In this document: piece by piece, positions 8,960-16,593 of the stretch
Position numbering within the stretch: position 1 is the stretch's first letter
How the letters are laid out: every line of letters begins with the position of its first letter
Made by a program: the position numbers and the translations under genes
Notes under the pieces: generated by a model
Seen by the model: only the letters and a program-made list of their open reading frames with translations
Databases searched by the model: none
What the model was told of the DNA's origin: nothing
Assembly (NCBI GenBank): GCA_030066155.1
Contig: JASJCE010000011.1
Location: 1 to 32,484, forward strand
DNA from: Desulfobacterales bacterium
GTDB lineage: Bacteria; Desulfobacterota; Desulfobacteria; Desulfobacterales; JAFDCJ01
Length of the DNA stretch: 32,484 bases
Direction of reading: 5' to 3'

Positions 8960-10168
8960 ATGCCTTTTCAACAAATATCAAACCGACACATGACCTGCGC
9001 GGCTAACAAAATTATGCACATCATTACCCGCCTGGACATGGGCGGATCGGCACAGAATACCTTGTTAAACTGTAATGAATTGGCCGGGAAGTATGAAATG
9101 GTGCTGGTCTACGGTCTCTCGCGGGAATCCAATATGACAGAATCAGAAAGAGACTGCGTCAATAGGCAAATTGCTTTAGCTAGAGCCAGCGGCGTTAAAG
9201 TTATTCAGCTACCGGCTCTTGTTCGCCGCATCAGTCCCATCAATGACATTCGCGCACTGTACGATCTTGTGAAACGAATGGCAGTCGAAAAGCCGGAAAT
9301 TGTCCACACCCACACTTCAAAAGCTGGCATTTTGGGACGCTTGGCCGCCAAAATCGCAAAGATTCCCGCCTTAATCCATACGCCCCACGGACACGTCTTT
9401 TGGGGACATTTCGGTCCCGTTTTATCGAAAATTTTTCTCTGGGTTGAGCGACGCTTCGCACCTGTTACCGATCGTGTGGTCGCCCTGACGGAAGGGGAGG
9501 GCAAGGATTATGCAAATCTTGGCCTTTATCCCATGGAAAAGATTGTCATCATCCACAGTGGGGTGGATGTCCAAAAATTTAAAGCCTGCCGTGTCAACAA
9601 GGTTGAAAGAAAACGGTCGTTAGGAATCAAACCGACCGGCCCCGTTATCGGTTTCGTAGGATGGTTGCTGCCCATCAAAGGCCCGATGCAACTGCTGCAA
9701 GCCATGAACAATGTCTGGTTGGAACACCCCGAGGCCAATCTGGTGTTTTTAGGCAAAGGCGATCTGGATGTCAGCTTGAGGTCCGCAGCGCTGAGGTCCG
9801 GCAAAAACGGATCCGTGCGATTTCTTGGCTGGCGGGATGATGTTGAGCAAATCATGCCGCTTTTTGATATTTTTGTCCTTCCCTCCCTGAATGAGGGGAT
9901 GGGAAGAGTGCTGGTTGAGGCCATGGCGGCCGAAAAGCCCGTGATTGCCAGCAATGTCGGCGGAATCCCGGATCTGGTTAAGCACGGCCGCAACGGGCTG
10001 CTCGTGCCACCCGGGGATTCGGAAGTGCTGGCGGACAGCATACTACAGTTAATACGCAATCCTGACGAAGCAAAAATGATGGGCCGAAGAGGTAAAGACA
10101 GGTGTGTCCGATTCAGTGTTGAAGCCATGATCGGAAAACTGGATAAGTTATATTCTAAGCTGTTGTAA
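8960..10168 (+). CDS. GT4-family glycosyltransferase
   Basis: A 402-residue GT-B enzyme. The core start is IMHIITRLDMGGSAQN (18-33), then HTHTSKAGILGRLAA (116-130) and TPHGHVFWG (141-149), a pattern common in EPS glycosyltransferases that act on undecaprenyl-linked sugars. EX7E residues are E312 and E320 in EGMGRVLVE. The first ATG is 3 bp after the asparagine synthetase stop. In-frame ATGs at 8990 and 9014 are alternatives, and the last would give the usual short N-terminus, so the start is uncertain. It is the fifth GT4 enzyme of the run. Confidence 0.9.
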   Translation: MPFQQISNRHMTCAANKIMHIITRLDMGGSAQNTLLNCNELAGKYEMVLVYGLSRESNMTESERDCVNRQIALARASGVKVIQLPALVRRISPINDIRALYDLVKRMAVEKPEIVHTHTSKAGILGRLAAKIAKIPALIHTPHGHVFWGHFGPVLSKIFLWVERRFAPVTDRVVALTEGEGKDYANLGLYPMEKIVIIHSGVDVQKFKACRVNKVERKRSLGIKPTGPVIGFVGWLLPIKGPMQLLQAMNNVWLEHPEANLVFLGKGDLDVSLRSAALRSGKNGSVRFLGWRDDVEQIMPLFDIFVLPSLNEGMGRVLVEAMAAEKPVIASNVGGIPDLVKHGRNGLLVPPGDSEVLADSILQLIRNPDEAKMMGRRGKDRCVRFSVEAMIGKLDKLYSKLL

Positions 10169-10213
10169 CCCAATCCCATTTTTTGCCATTGTACAGATTC
10201 CCTCACTAACTCA

Positions 10214-12046
10214 ATGCGTTCCTGGTTGAAAACGTTAAATACCGGACTTTCCCGGAGAATTCCCGTTGATCGTATAACGGGCACGGATTGCCCGTCCGGC
10301 ATCAAAGGCAATTTGAAGCGCCTTTGGCCCTACGTCAAAATCCACCGGCGTCATGGCCTGCTCGGATTATTGATCGTTTGTGCCTCAACCTGTCTGGCAT
10401 TCCCGCCGCCCCTGATCACCCGGTATATTGTGGATGACATCGTCCTGGGCCACCAGCTCAGGCTGCTGGCAGGCGCTTTGTTGCTGTTGATCGGATGTCT
10501 GATTTTTGAAAAATTGACGCGGTTGTTCGAAGATTATCACTTTGCTCGCTTTGAGCAACGGATTACATTTGATATCCAGCAGGACCTGATCGATCGGGTG
10601 CTGGAACTTCCAAAACCGTTCTTTGATGATAAACAAACCGGCTATCTGCAATCCCGGCTGGTCGGCGATATGGATTGTATCAGATGGCTTTTTTCCAATG
10701 CCGCTGTTCAGGCGATATCCAATTTGTTGAAATTTGCCGGCGGCATCGGCTTTTTATTCTACCTGGAGTGGCGCCTTTCAGTCATCATATTGGTTCTGAT
10801 ACCAGGGCTTATCGGGGTGATGCGTTTCTTTGGCGGCAAAATACACCGTTTAAGCCATCAGGTCATGGAGCACAGGGCTGAGATTTCCGGCCACGTTGAG
10901 GAGTCGCTGGCGGCGCTGCCGCTGATACAGGCAAATTCGAAGGAAGGCTCAACCCGCAATCGCCTGATGGCATTGTTCGGGAATTTCTTCCATGTCAGTC
11001 TGGAACAACATGTGATTATTTCGCTTGCGACGATTTGCATTAACGCGATACCGGCTCTGGCGCGGGTGGTCACCCTCGGGGCGGGTGCGATCTGGATTAT
11101 CAACGATCAATGGACAATCGGATCTTTGGTGGCTTACCAGGCCTATCTGGCCTATGTGTTCGGTCCGGCTCAATTCCTCGCATCCACCAATTTGCAGTTC
11201 CAGAAAGCGCTGGCGGCCCTTGAGCGGGTAGCGTCCTTTTTTGACACGGTGCCGCAAAATAACGTTAAGTCCGGTTTCCGGGTCGAGAGTCTGGCTGGTG
11301 AGCTGGAATTCCGCGATGTGTGCTTTGGCTATCATGCCCACGAGCAGGTGTTGACGGATATTTCATTTCACATCCGCTCCGGGGAACGGGTGGCCCTGAC
11401 CGGGCCTAGCGGAATTGGCAAAACAACGGTTATCAGCCTGATTTTGCAGTTCTATCGATTGAACGCGGGTGCGATCTATTTCGATGGGCAATTGGCGACG
11501 GATTTCAACACTGCATCCTTACGGCGGCGCATCGGTTATGCCTCCCAGAATCCACAATTTCTGAGTACTTCGGTATTGGAGAACCTGCGCTTCGGGGCAC
11601 CCGAGGCGAACCGGGATAAGATCATACGTGCGGCGCGGACAGCAGCCATTCATGATTTTATCGACACCCTGCCGCAGAAATATGACACCATCATCGGCGC
11701 GAATGGACCCGATTTATCCGAAGGCCAAAAACAACGGTTGTCAATTGCGCGGGCCATGGTCAAGGATCCGGATATTTTGATCCTCGATGAGCCGACCGCC
11801 GCTCTGGACCACATGACCGAGAAGTCCATTTTCGATTTGCTGCCCTCTCATTTAAATCGCACCACGGTTCTTCTGGTTTCCCATCGCCTATCAACTTTAG
11901 CCCGGGCGGACCGCATTTTATGGTTAAATGGCGGCGGCATAACGGAAATCTCTACTGATTTGAAGGTGCGTGACGCTATTCATGCCAATGAGCCTTTAAC
12001 CGGTAATGAAAATGCGGTGAATCTCTTCCAGGGTTTTCGCTGCTGA
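10214..12046 (+). CDS. ABC-type exporter, fused membrane and ATPase domains (MsbA/ABCB type)
   Basis: A 610-residue half-transporter that would work as a homodimer in the inner membrane. Several hydrophobic helices occupy about 45-310. The nucleotide-binding domain has Walker A GPSGIGKTT (397-405), Q-loop Q445, signature LSEGQ (501-505), Walker B ILILDE (521-526) and switch His557. There is no N-terminal C39 peptidase domain, so it does not cleave a double-glycine leader. Known relatives export lipids, lipid-linked sugars or peptides. The ATG lacks a ribosome site; a TTG at 10313, preceded by AAAGG at 10304-10308, would give 577 residues and may be the real start. The radical SAM gene follows after 4 bp, so the two are coupled and may share a substrate. 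Confidence 0.9.
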   Translation: MRSWLKTLNTGLSRRIPVDRITGTDCPSGIKGNLKRLWPYVKIHRRHGLLGLLIVCASTCLAFPPPLITRYIVDDIVLGHQLRLLAGALLLLIGCLIFEKLTRLFEDYHFARFEQRITFDIQQDLIDRVLELPKPFFDDKQTGYLQSRLVGDMDCIRWLFSNAAVQAISNLLKFAGGIGFLFYLEWRLSVIILVLIPGLIGVMRFFGGKIHRLSHQVMEHRAEISGHVEESLAALPLIQANSKEGSTRNRLMALFGNFFHVSLEQHVIISLATICINAIPALARVVTLGAGAIWIINDQWTIGSLVAYQAYLAYVFGPAQFLASTNLQFQKALAALERVASFFDTVPQNNVKSGFRVESLAGELEFRDVCFGYHAHEQVLTDISFHIRSGERVALTGPSGIGKTTVISLILQFYRLNAGAIYFDGQLATDFNTASLRRRIGYASQNPQFLSTSVLENLRFGAPEANRDKIIRAARTAAIHDFIDTLPQKYDTIIGANGPDLSEGQKQRLSIARAMVKDPDILILDEPTAALDHMTEKSIFDLLPSHLNRTTVLLVSHRLSTLARADRILWLNGGGITEISTDLKVRDAIHANEPLTGNENAVNLFQGFRC

Positions 12047-12050
12047 ATTT

Positions 12051-13229
12051 ATGGCAAACGAGCAAGCATATGCCGATTGGAGTCTGGATTTTCACCGGCG
12101 TCTGAGAAAAAAGCGAATTCCGATCTCCGGAGCAATGGAAGTCACCCACCGCTGCAATAATCGTTGCCTCCATTGCTATAATAATCTTGCTGCCGGGAAT
12201 CGGAAAGCTGCGAATGCCGAATTAACGCTGGTTGAATACCGCCGCATTCTGGACGACATTACGAATGCCGGCTGCCTGTGGCTGTTGTTCACCGGCGGAG
12301 AAATATTTCTGCGCCATGACTTTCTGGATATCTATACCTATGCCAGAAAAAAGGGATTGCTGATTACCCTGTTTACGAACGGGACCCTGATTACTACTGA
12401 AATCGCAGAGGAGCTGAAGCGGCTGCCGCCTTTTTCAATCGAAGTGACCATTTACGGCCATACCCGGGAGACCTGGGAGTCCGTGACCAAAATGCCGGGT
12501 TCATACCAGCGATGCATAAACGGCATCGATCTGTTGATGGATCGCGGTCTGCCCCTCAAGCTCAAAACCATGGCCATTGGCCCGAATAAACATGAAATCG
12601 GGAAAATGCAGCAATTTGCTGAAAAGCGGCTGGGCCTTGAGTTTAAATTTGATACCATGATCAACCCACGCGTCGATCGATCCCGGCACCCGATTGACTT
12701 CCGTCTGACACCGGCTGAAGTTGTCCAACTCGACCTGACATATAAAGAAAGAACCGATGAGCTAAAGCAGTTTGCTGCCCGATTCAATAACGCCCACATT
12801 GATACCAAGGGGCCGCAGTCTATTTATAGCTGTGGTGCCGGGAACCAATCTTTTGCAATTGATCCGTACGGCCGGTTGCGGGTTTGCGTCCTATCATCAG
12901 GAAACTGGTATGACCTGCGTCAGGGCAGCTTCAGTGAGGGGTGGGAAGCGCATCTGGCAGGTGAGCGACAAAAAAAGGCGTCGCAAACAACCAAATGCTC
13001 GAATTGCGGACTCAAGTCCATGTGCGGCATGTGCCCGGCCAACGGCGAACTCGAGTGTTCAAATCAAGAAACCCCGGTCGACTATCTCTGCCGCACCGCC
13101 CACTTGAGAGCCTATGCCTTGGACCTTTCGATTGCGCCCCATGGAGAGTGCGAATATTGCCCGGGAGGCAGCCGGTACGAGGAAATGGTGGAAACCGCGA
13201 AAAGGCTGAAGGAGCGCTTTATAAGGTAA
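12051..13229 (+). CDS. Radical SAM protein with SPASM domain
   Basis: A 392-residue enzyme. The SAM-cleaving cluster is bound by C35, C39 and C42 (CNNRCLHC), with TGGE (81-84) contacting SAM. The C-terminal SPASM region has eight cysteines (C261, C279, C316, C319, C325, C328, C336, C347) able to hold two auxiliary 4Fe-4S clusters, followed by an additional CEYC pair (C367, C370). SPASM enzymes usually modify peptides or proteins (PqqE, anaerobic sulfatase maturase), although some act on other molecules. No PqqD-like recognition domain is present at the N-terminus, where only about 30 residues precede the cluster. Its start is 4 bp after the exporter, and its stop overlaps the peptidase ATG (TAATG). 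The target is unknown. Confidence 0.9.
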   Translation: MANEQAYADWSLDFHRRLRKKRIPISGAMEVTHRCNNRCLHCYNNLAAGNRKAANAELTLVEYRRILDDITNAGCLWLLFTGGEIFLRHDFLDIYTYARKKGLLITLFTNGTLITTEIAEELKRLPPFSIEVTIYGHTRETWESVTKMPGSYQRCINGIDLLMDRGLPLKLKTMAIGPNKHEIGKMQQFAEKRLGLEFKFDTMINPRVDRSRHPIDFRLTPAEVVQLDLTYKERTDELKQFAARFNNAHIDTKGPQSIYSCGAGNQSFAIDPYGRLRVCVLSSGNWYDLRQGSFSEGWEAHLAGERQKKASQTTKCSNCGLKSMCGMCPANGELECSNQETPVDYLCRTAHLRAYALDLSIAPHGECEYCPGGSRYEEMVETAKRLKERFIR

Positions 13230-13747
13230 TGTTTCCCGAAATTATAACAGAACTCCTGCAAGACGGTCACAAAGTCAGTTTTCGTGCACCCGGCCACAGT
13301 ATGTTCCCGACGATTATGGCCAATGAGACCATCATCGTCGAGCCCATTGAGCCCGGTACCGTTAAATTGGGCGACATTGTTTTATACCGAACCAACGGAC
13401 GCCTGATTGCGCACCGGGTGATTTGCATACAGCAAAAGATCAATCAAACCTTTATGCCATTTGGATATCCGGTTAATTCTCGAACGCTTCAACATATCGA
13501 TCGCGACAGCCAGACCATTGAGCGCAGCACTCATCAAGCGAAGCGCTCCACAAACGAAGTGCTCCATTTTATTTTGCGGGGGGATGCCTCGTTAATTTGC
13601 GATGATCCGGTCAGAGTCGAGCAGATACTGGGAAAAGTCGTTTCTATCGAACGGGATGGCTGCCGGGTGAATCCCTACAGTTTTTCTCAAAGGCTGGCCG
13701 GGGTGGCACGTCGGTTGTCGTCGCGTTTAAAAGCGATACTGAATTAG
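13229..13747 (+). CDS. S24/S26-type signal-peptidase-like protein, Ser/His type, no membrane helix
   Basis: A 172-residue protein. The motif GHSMFPT gives catalytic S24; AHRV supplies H62 where bacterial LepB has lysine, as in SipW and ER signal peptidases; LRGDA (116-120) matches the conserved Gly-Asp box. About 35 residues between these boxes (roughly 72-109) are hydrophilic and look like an insertion. There is no N-terminal membrane segment, unlike true signal peptidases, so it may act in the cytoplasm or peripherally. The ATG at 13229 overlaps the previous stop; the same frame stays open upstream inside the radical SAM gene, but those residues have no homology to the fold. It may trim a peptide handled by the neighbouring exporter and radical SAM protein, which is inference. 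Confidence 0.78.
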   Translation: MFPEIITELLQDGHKVSFRAPGHSMFPTIMANETIIVEPIEPGTVKLGDIVLYRTNGRLIAHRVICIQQKINQTFMPFGYPVNSRTLQHIDRDSQTIERSTHQAKRSTNEVLHFILRGDASLICDDPVRVEQILGKVVSIERDGCRVNPYSFSQRLAGVARRLSSRLKAILN

Positions 13748-13751
13748 TACC

Positions 13752-13794
13752 CAACCCGGCAGAGCCGGAAATGAATATTGATTATTGAATATTT
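13752..13794 (+). repeat. 43-bp direct repeat, copy 1
   Basis: Copy 1 begins just 4 bp after the stop of the peptidase gene. The first 23 bases are identical to copy 2 at 15044-15086, and 40 of 43 positions match overall by hand alignment. It contains a perfect hairpin, CCGGC-AGA-GCCGG, followed by an AT-rich tail built from repeats of ATTGAAT type. The stretch from 13795 to the next start at 13934 is AT-rich and shows no convincing gene. Confidence 0.85.
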
Positions 13795-13933
13795 GAAGTA
13801 TTCTATCGATCTTAATCACCCCTATGATCAATAAAGTAGAAATCAAATATAAATACTCAAATCCCATGCAAACATGATTTGATTTCAATAAATAGGGCCT
13901 AAATCGTACATGAGAAAAAGATAAGCTACTCAT

Positions 13934-15073
13934 ATGGAGCTTGAGCATAAAATCCTGGCCGTGGCAGCCAGCCTCGAACCACAGGAAGATAAATTTCAAC
14001 AACTCGCCGCTTTATTATCCCGGCTCCCCGATCCCCTGCAGTTAATCGATCTAGCCGTTAGAGAAGGCTTGGCCGGGTTTCTCTATAAGAGTCTGCTTAA
14101 GGCAGATCTGCTGGAAACGCTCAACGACCATCACAGACAGATTCTCTACACAACTTACTACCTTACCATCCGTCGCAATCTGAAATCAATTCATGCCTTA
14201 AATCAATTTGCGCCCCGGCTGATCGAAAATGACGTTCAAGTTGTTCTGATGCAGGGTATCTCTCTTTTGCAGCAGGTTTACCGGGATATTGGCTTAAGGC
14301 CGATGAATGATATCGATATCTGGGTACTTCCCAACCGTTACGCTGATCTGGTGAATAGCTTGGTGAGTCAGGGGTTTGAGAGAAACCCGATTTACCCTGA
14401 TACTTTCAGCAAAGGTGAGGTCGTCCTGGATATCCACACGCACATTCTCTGGGCCGATCGGATTAACAGCCGGAAGCAGCTGATTAAAATTGACCAGACG
14501 CAAATCTTTGACGATACTCGGCCGATCAATGCTGAAAATCCGGCAATTAACTGTCTGAATCCCGCGGATCAGTTCTTATATTTGAGTCTGCACGCCCTGA
14601 AGCATAATCTGGAGCGATTGATCTGGTTGGTTGATATCAGATATCTGGTAGCTGATTGGTCGGCATCAGATTGGCTTCGTTTGACGTCCCGGGCAGAAAA
14701 ACTGGGACAGCAGGCAACGCTTTATTATATGCTATTGGTTCTGGCGCAAATATTCGCTTTGAGACTTCCTGCCGATATTGCCGCCGGGGTCGACAGCACT
14801 TATTCCAATTTCTTTGTCAAACGGATATTGAATCGCAGGGTAAAGGGGAGGCCCATTCCGACATGGAGTCAGCTAATGCTGATGTCGGCCGGCACGGGGT
14901 TGCGTGAAAGAATCGCTTTCGTCAGCGAGTCCCTATTTCCTAAACCGAGAGTCTTGAGACAGGTTTTCCCGAACTCAAAGCGCTTGAGCAACAGGCGCCT
15001 TTACTGGAAGCGGGCCCTGCAGATACTGGGTTCATTAAAATCTCAACCCGGCAGAGCCGGAAATGATTATTAA
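13934..15073 (+). CDS. Uncharacterised nucleotidyltransferase-family protein (NTP_transf_5 type)
   Basis: A 379-residue protein of the uncharacterised nucleotidyltransferase family (Pfam NTP_transf_5-like). The polymerase-beta-type signature is VVLMQGISLLQQVYRDIG (103-120) leading to PMNDIDIWV (123-131), where D126 and D128 would bind metal; D166 with H168 (LDIHTH) and LSLHALKHNL (218-227) match further conserved blocks. Family members often sit in peptide-modification or capsule loci with unknown substrates; adenylylation or guanylylation of a small molecule or peptide is a guess. The gene is bounded by 43-bp direct repeats, and its last residues (QPGRAGNDY) are encoded by copy 2, so the natural C-terminus may have been replaced. 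No clear ribosome site precedes the ATG. Confidence 0.75.
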   Translation: MELEHKILAVAASLEPQEDKFQQLAALLSRLPDPLQLIDLAVREGLAGFLYKSLLKADLLETLNDHHRQILYTTYYLTIRRNLKSIHALNQFAPRLIENDVQVVLMQGISLLQQVYRDIGLRPMNDIDIWVLPNRYADLVNSLVSQGFERNPIYPDTFSKGEVVLDIHTHILWADRINSRKQLIKIDQTQIFDDTRPINAENPAINCLNPADQFLYLSLHALKHNLERLIWLVDIRYLVADWSASDWLRLTSRAEKLGQQATLYYMLLVLAQIFALRLPADIAAGVDSTYSNFFVKRILNRRVKGRPIPTWSQLMLMSAGTGLRERIAFVSESLFPKPRVLRQVFPNSKRLSNRRLYWKRALQILGSLKSQPGRAGNDY

Positions 15074-15086
15074 ATATTGAATATTT
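15044..15086 (+). repeat. 43-bp direct repeat, copy 2 (overlaps end of nucleotidyltransferase)
   Basis: Second copy of the repeat at 13752-13794, with 23 identical leading bases including the CCGGC-AGA-GCCGG hairpin. The distance between copies is 1292 bp. The nucleotidyltransferase frame runs 30 bases into this copy before stopping. Confidence 0.85.
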
Positions 15087-15302
15087 TCTGATCTTCTCAA
15101 TTTCTGATCTTCTTTCCTTCTCGCCTTCGTAGCCACCTTCTCATCTTCTTCCTCTACCCCAATCCCCAATCCGAAATCCGCAATCCAAAATCATAAAACT
15201 GCCTCTCACCTTCTTCTTTCCCTCTCCGCCCTCTTAATCCCCAATCCGCAATCCCAAATCCACAATCGAATTCCTCTGCTCTTTGCCCTTCCTATCCCAC
15301 TG
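15087..15302. repeat. Low-complexity pyrimidine-rich spacer with short tandem repeats
   Basis: This spacer between convergent genes is almost purely C and T on the + strand. It contains TTTCTGATCTTCT-type repeats near 15088-15117 and two clusters of AATCC-units (about 15161-15193 and 15237-15268, units such as AATCCCCA, AATCCGCA and AATCCAAA). No gene, terminator with U-tract or protein-coding signal was found here. Spacers of this look recur at 21952-22282 in this window, so they seem to be a genome-wide intergenic repeat type. Confidence 0.75.
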
Positions 15303-16451
15303 TCATTTCAGGACACGGAAATCAACCCGTCGGTTCAAAGCCCGTCCTTCCGGGGATGCGTTCGAGGATGCATTGCGTCTGGCGCCATAACCGATGGTCG
15401 ACAGCCGTTCTGCTTCGATTCCGCTTTGCACCAGATAACGTTTTACGGCTTTCGCCCGATTTTCGGACAGAATCTGATTGTGTGCGGGCGAACCGACGTC
15501 GTCTGTGCTGCCGCGGATTTCAATCTTGACCGTCGGATTGTGCTTCAGTGCAGTTGCGACTTGATTTAGTTCCGTGATATACGTCGGCTTTATTTGATAG
15601 CTGTCAAATTCAAACAGGACAACGGGAATGATCCAGCAACCGCTCTGATCGACTTTGACGCCCAACGGGGTCTGGGGGCAGCTATCGGATAAGTCGGATA
15701 TGCCGTCTTTATCCTCGTCCGGTTGTGACGTTTCCCAATCCGGGGATAACGGGACGGTCTCTGCGCTGCCGCTGGCGCTGAATTGCTTGACCAGCATTTT
15801 TCGCGAATTGAATTGAATCGACTTGATGTAGGCCTGATCAACTTCGATTTGCGCAAATGAATCCGGTTCAATCATGAACTGGTCCGGCGACAATTTGCCT
15901 TCAATTCGATCTCCGCTGGTCAATAGAAGCGTTGCCACACCGCTCTCAGCCGTAAAATCAATCCGATTGATCTCATCTGCGGCGTGAGTTGCCGCCATAT
16001 AGTCCGTGTAAACCGCAACTTCCGGCGTAATCAATTTGCCGGAAATGCGGCTGCCGTCAATCATCGTAAAGATCGTGGTTAATGACGGGAAAGTTGGGCC
16101 GGAAAAATCGAAATACAGCGCTTCGATTAGCTTTAGATCGATAGCCTCAATGTCTCCATTCGTCCGTTCGATTTGAAATTCCCGGTTCAAAATGCGGCCG
16201 TTCAAGTGGTCATTGTTAACCGTTTGAATTGAGCCATTCGGTAATTGACCTGACGTCATCAACAGACTTTTGCAGAAATCCTTTTGAACCACAATCTGAC
16301 CGTATGAACTCATTACAGCGGCAGACTGATTCTGAATTTTTCCGTTTATTTGGTCGCCGTTTCTCAGCAGGATGGTATCTGCATATCCGATGCCCGCAAA
16401 CAGAAAACAGACCATTAGATGTTGCAGCCATATTTTAAAAAATGGAATCAT
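15303..16451 (-). CDS. OmpA-domain outer-membrane protein with four N-terminal GD-x-I-x-GK repeats
   Basis: A 382-residue exported protein. A signal peptide (1-24, likely cleavage after GYA) is followed by four repeats spaced 47-52 residues, each ending in a turn like GDQINGKI (32-39), NDHLNGRI (80-87), GSRISGKL (133-140) and GDRIEGKL (180-187). A short thrombospondin type-3-like calcium segment (DEDKDGISDLSDSCP, 245-259) links to a C-terminal OmpA/MotB peptidoglycan-binding domain (276-382) with TDDVGSPAHNQILSENRA as core. It should sit in the periplasm or outer membrane tethered to peptidoglycan. A GGAGG ribosome site lies 10 bp before the ATG and a sigma-70 promoter further upstream, so it is transcribed alone. 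The function of the repeats is unknown. Confidence 0.88.
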   Translation of the reverse strand: MIPFFKIWLQHLMVCFLFAGIGYADTILLRNGDQINGKIQNQSAAVMSSYGQIVVQKDFCKSLLMTSGQLPNGSIQTVNNDHLNGRILNREFQIERTNGDIEAIDLKLIEALYFDFSGPTFPSLTTIFTMIDGSRISGKLITPEVAVYTDYMAATHAADEINRIDFTAESGVATLLLTSGDRIEGKLSPDQFMIEPDSFAQIEVDQAYIKSIQFNSRKMLVKQFSASGSAETVPLSPDWETSQPDEDKDGISDLSDSCPQTPLGVKVDQSGCWIIPVVLFEFDSYQIKPTYITELNQVATALKHNPTVKIEIRGSTDDVGSPAHNQILSENRAKAVKRYLVQSGIEAERLSTIGYGARRNASSNASPEGRALNRRVDFRVLK

Positions 16452-16461
16452 ATCGAATTTG

Positions 16462-16466
16462 CCTCC
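16462..16466 (-). promoter_or_regulatory. Ribosome-binding site of the OmpA-domain gene
   Basis: The - strand reads GGAGG, 10 bases before the ATG at 16451. It fixes the start of this gene. Confidence 0.75.
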
Positions 16467-16527
16467 ATATTTTGTGCAGATTTCGAAAACTCGAAAGATA
16501 CGGGTTTTTAAGTCGGAGCACTATATA

Positions 16528-16556
16528 AGTGTATGAAAAAACATGAAAAATGTCAA
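16528..16556 (-). promoter_or_regulatory. Candidate sigma-70 promoter for the OmpA-domain gene
   Basis: On the - strand a perfect -35 TTGACA (16551-16556) is followed after exactly 17 bp by TACACT (16528-16533, four of six matches to TATAAT). Transcription would begin near 16521, giving a leader of about 70 bases. The promoter lies in the gap behind the CPBP gene, which is transcribed in the same direction. Confidence 0.6.
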
Positions 16557-16593
16557 TTGAAATTCCTCGCCGGACAGCGCCGGATAAAGCGCG

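Noticed and set aside
12995-13228. N-terminal extension of the peptidase frame into the radical SAM gene
   Set aside because: The residues have no relation to the peptidase fold, while the ATG at 13229 gives the normal start and overlaps the upstream stop.
13704-13719. Sigma-54-like TGGCACG-N4-TTGTC
   Set aside because: It lies inside the peptidase coding region and the essential -12 GC is GT; most likely chance from codons for VARRLSS.
13827-13880. 17-codon frame in the gap before the nucleotidyltransferase as a RiPP precursor
   Set aside because: No ribosome site, no core rich in Cys, Ser, Thr or Gly, and AT-rich repeat-like composition.
13727-14002. 91-codon antisense frame as a possible precursor gene on the - strand
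   Set aside because: It starts inside the nucleotidyltransferase gene, covers the direct repeat and has no ribosome site or peptide-like leader.
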